Program-made: the position numbers and the translations under genes
Notes under the pieces: model-generated
Databases searched by the model: none
Seen by the model: the letters and a program-made list of their open reading frames with translations, nothing else
Told to the model about the DNA's origin: nothing
Origin: Chitinophagales bacterium
GTDB lineage: Bacteria > Bacteroidota > Bacteroidia > Chitinophagales > UBA2359
DNA: 6,432 nucleotides
Reading direction: 5' to 3'
Assembly: GCA_020629335.1 (NCBI GenBank)
Contig: JAHDDN010000313.1
Span: forward strand, 1 to 6,432
Part shown: in pieces, positions 4,666-6,432 of the stretch
How the letters are laid out: the number at the start of each line of letters is the position of its first letter
How positions within the stretch are numbered: the stretch's first letter is position 1

Positions 4666-6393
4666 TTAGGCCAATTCTTTTTGAATCTCTCCAAACTTAC
4701 CATCAATAGCAGTGAGTTCGCTTTCGATGGTATTGATACCTTTCATTTCTCTATTGATATGATTATCGAAAGGATCAAAGTTGCGATCTAATTTGTTTTT
4801 GATGTTTTCGATATAGGCTTTTAGCTTGCTTTCGATTTCTGTTTTGAGGCGAGTTCTACCATCTTTAATGGCATTATCGAATTCGGATACCACTCCTTTT
4901 CTTTTGAAGAGGATGGTGAAGCTGGCTAATAATAAACCCAAGCCCGATAAGATACCACCTGTAATATCCAATAACATACCATGTGTGGCAGTCATCAAGA
5001 TGGCTCCCACAACAGCTAAACCACCGCCCATAGCAATGTCTGGTGCTAGGGAAGAAGCTTGTGGAAATAATTCAGAATCCACAAAATTATCGGTATCACT
5101 TACAAACTCGCCGAAGTTCATTTGTAATTGCTGTAGGGTTTCTTGACGCTTATTGGCGATGTCTCCGAAGATTTCGTTATTGACGTCTAAGATCGTTTTG
5201 TTATTCTTTATTTTTAGCTCTACTATCTTGGCCATTTGGCGGATGCTTTCGGCTATGTCTTCTACACCATTATCCAACTTAGGTTGGAAGCGAGCGGTGA
5301 GTTGTTCTTCTAATTTCTTGGAGATTTCTTCTAACCAAGCTTTGATGGATTCATCTTTAGAGAAGATAGAACTGACCCCTCTTTTGATTAAGCTACCTAC
5401 CCCTAATCCTTCCTTGAATTCCTCTCTGATCTCGCCAGTTACATCATCGTATTCTTTGAGGAGGCCGTCTACTAATATGTCTACTCTATTAGCTGATTTG
5501 TCGGCTTGTGCGCCTAAAGAATCTGCAATTTCTGAACGGAAATCAATATCTGCTTCGTACTGTTTTTTGCGTAAGCTAACCGCTTCTTTGATATTGCCAG
5601 ATATTTGGTTGGCAGTATTCATGCTGGATTGTAGCTTTAGCTTATAAGCATTTCCACCTGTGATATTTTCGATGATATACTTTCTGATATCGTAGAATCC
5701 ACTTTCTTTTTCGTCTGCTCCTTCTAATTCCATTTTGGCAGATACGCAGAATACTTGTGGGTTTTCCAAGCCTTTTTTCTTGGCTTGCTCGATTACTCCA
5801 TTTTTATTGATGGCTAAATCTTCTTCATTCATCAAGTCCTTTTGTTGGAGGACGAAGATGATTTTTTTGCGCCATTCAGTATTGATGAAATCGAAAAACT
5901 CCCAGGCCGATTGTCGGTATGGGTTTTTGCATTCAAATACAAAGACAATCAGATCAGAGCTTGGTACAAAATCCTCTGTAATGGTTTGGTGATCGTCTGC
6001 TATAGTATTGGTACCAGGCGTATCGACGATAGAGATTTTTTGTAGAATATCTACTGGTAGAGAGATTTTCTTTAGTTGAGGATTGATTTCCGAAACAGCT
6101 TGAGTTTCACCATATACGATTTGTTGAACGGTGTCGGTACATGGATCAGGGGCTACCTTACAAATTTCTTCCCCTGTTTCTAATAAAGCGTTGACGAAGG
6201 AGCTTTTACCTGCTTTTACTTCCCCCACGATGACGAACATAAATGGTTCGTTGAGTTTAGAGCGAATATCGCTTACGGTAGCGGATAAGGACTCATTTCC
6301 TATATCGTTAGTTAATTGATGTAAATCTTTATAAAGCTCGTCTATTTTTGATTGATAGAGCTGGAGTTGACTGTCAATTATTTGATTTTCCAT
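4666..6393 (-). CDS. Dynamin-like membrane GTPase
   Basis: From the ATG at 6393 this is 575 residues. It has a dynamin-superfamily GTPase domain: P-loop GEVKAGKS at 57-64 (Lys63), switch I PCTDTV around Thr86/Thr88, G3 DTPG at 124-127 and a G5-like SAK at 218-220. The usual G4 (N/T)KxD is replaced by QQKD at 183-186, which keeps only the Asp. Long charged helices follow, likely the stalk. A hydrophobic pair at about 455-473 and 474-496, then KRK, should anchor it in the inner membrane. Helices resume to the end. Dynamin-like proteins remodel or repair membranes on GTP hydrolysis; some bacterial ones act in antiphage defence or lysis delay, and which applies here is unknown. The frame continues upstream through a GTG at 6423 to the window edge, so the start could be earlier. 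I prefer the ATG because Bacteroidota mostly use ATG and it leaves a natural amphipathic N-terminus. The gene is convergent with the exported-protein gene; its promoter lies outside the window. Confidence 0.9.
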   Translation of the reverse strand: MENQIIDSQLQLYQSKIDELYKDLHQLTNDIGNESLSATVSDIRSKLNEPFMFVIVGEVKAGKSSFVNALLETGEEICKVAPDPCTDTVQQIVYGETQAVSEINPQLKKISLPVDILQKISIVDTPGTNTIADDHQTITEDFVPSSDLIVFVFECKNPYRQSAWEFFDFINTEWRKKIIFVLQQKDLMNEEDLAINKNGVIEQAKKKGLENPQVFCVSAKMELEGADEKESGFYDIRKYIIENITGGNAYKLKLQSSMNTANQISGNIKEAVSLRKKQYEADIDFRSEIADSLGAQADKSANRVDILVDGLLKEYDDVTGEIREEFKEGLGVGSLIKRGVSSIFSKDESIKAWLEEISKKLEEQLTARFQPKLDNGVEDIAESIRQMAKIVELKIKNNKTILDVNNEIFGDIANKRQETLQQLQMNFGEFVSDTDNFVDSELFPQASSLAPDIAMGGGLAVVGAILMTATHGMLLDITGGILSGLGLLLASFTILFKRKGVVSEFDNAIKDGRTRLKTEIESKLKAYIENIKNKLDRNFDPFDNHINREMKGINTIESELTAIDGKFGEIQKELA

Positions 6394-6432
6394 AAAATGC
6401 TTAAAATTGGATTGGGCGGACACATAGGTCTG

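Noticed and set aside
4826..6319. Several plus-strand open frames of 62-164 codons opposite the GTPase gene
   Set aside because: All are antisense to a well-supported dynamin-like gene with intact GTPase motifs, and none shows a domain of its own.

Overview
The window looks like an accessory stretch of a chromosome from the phylum Bacteroidota. Four things point that way: AT-rich DNA, starts with A/C-rich leaders and no Shine-Dalgarno sequence, a full match to the Bacteroidota promoter form (TTTG, 19 bases, TACCTTTG) at the left edge, and a secreted protein whose C-terminus resembles a type IX secretion sorting domain. The composite intergenic repeats also recall those of gliding and marine Bacteroidota. 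The genus cannot be told.

Layout. Positions 1-920 hold no convincing gene. They contain a leftward promoter at 9-39, AT-rich filler, a repeat mosaic (about 205-557) and a structured element bounded by a perfect 14-bp inverted repeat (708-721 and 848-861). Next, on the plus strand, is a large NACHT-type STAND NTPase (921-3617). It ends in an array of nearly identical pentapeptide repeats encoded by 15-bp DNA units. A short exported protein of unknown role (3697-4527) follows 79 bases later on the same strand. A dynamin-like GTPase (4666-6393 or slightly longer) lies on the minus strand and converges on it. Between the two 3' ends are a long hairpin (4543-4618), probably a terminator, and a cluster of four AACGTT palindromes (4630-4660).

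How the genes may work together. The NACHT protein has the layout of a signal-sensing STAND ATPase: an N-terminal region that may be an effector, a central ATPase switch and a C-terminal repeat sensor. Bacterial NACHT proteins include antiphage defence proteins, and some bacterial dynamin-like GTPases also act in defence or membrane repair, so a defence or stress island is a reasonable hypothesis. The sequence does not prove it: no nuclease, TIR, protease or other known effector is visible, and the exported middle protein has no obvious defence role. The most unusual feature is the pentapeptide array. In its 14 full 15-bp units the two buried-position codons never vary, even at synonymous sites, and every difference changes an outward-facing residue.
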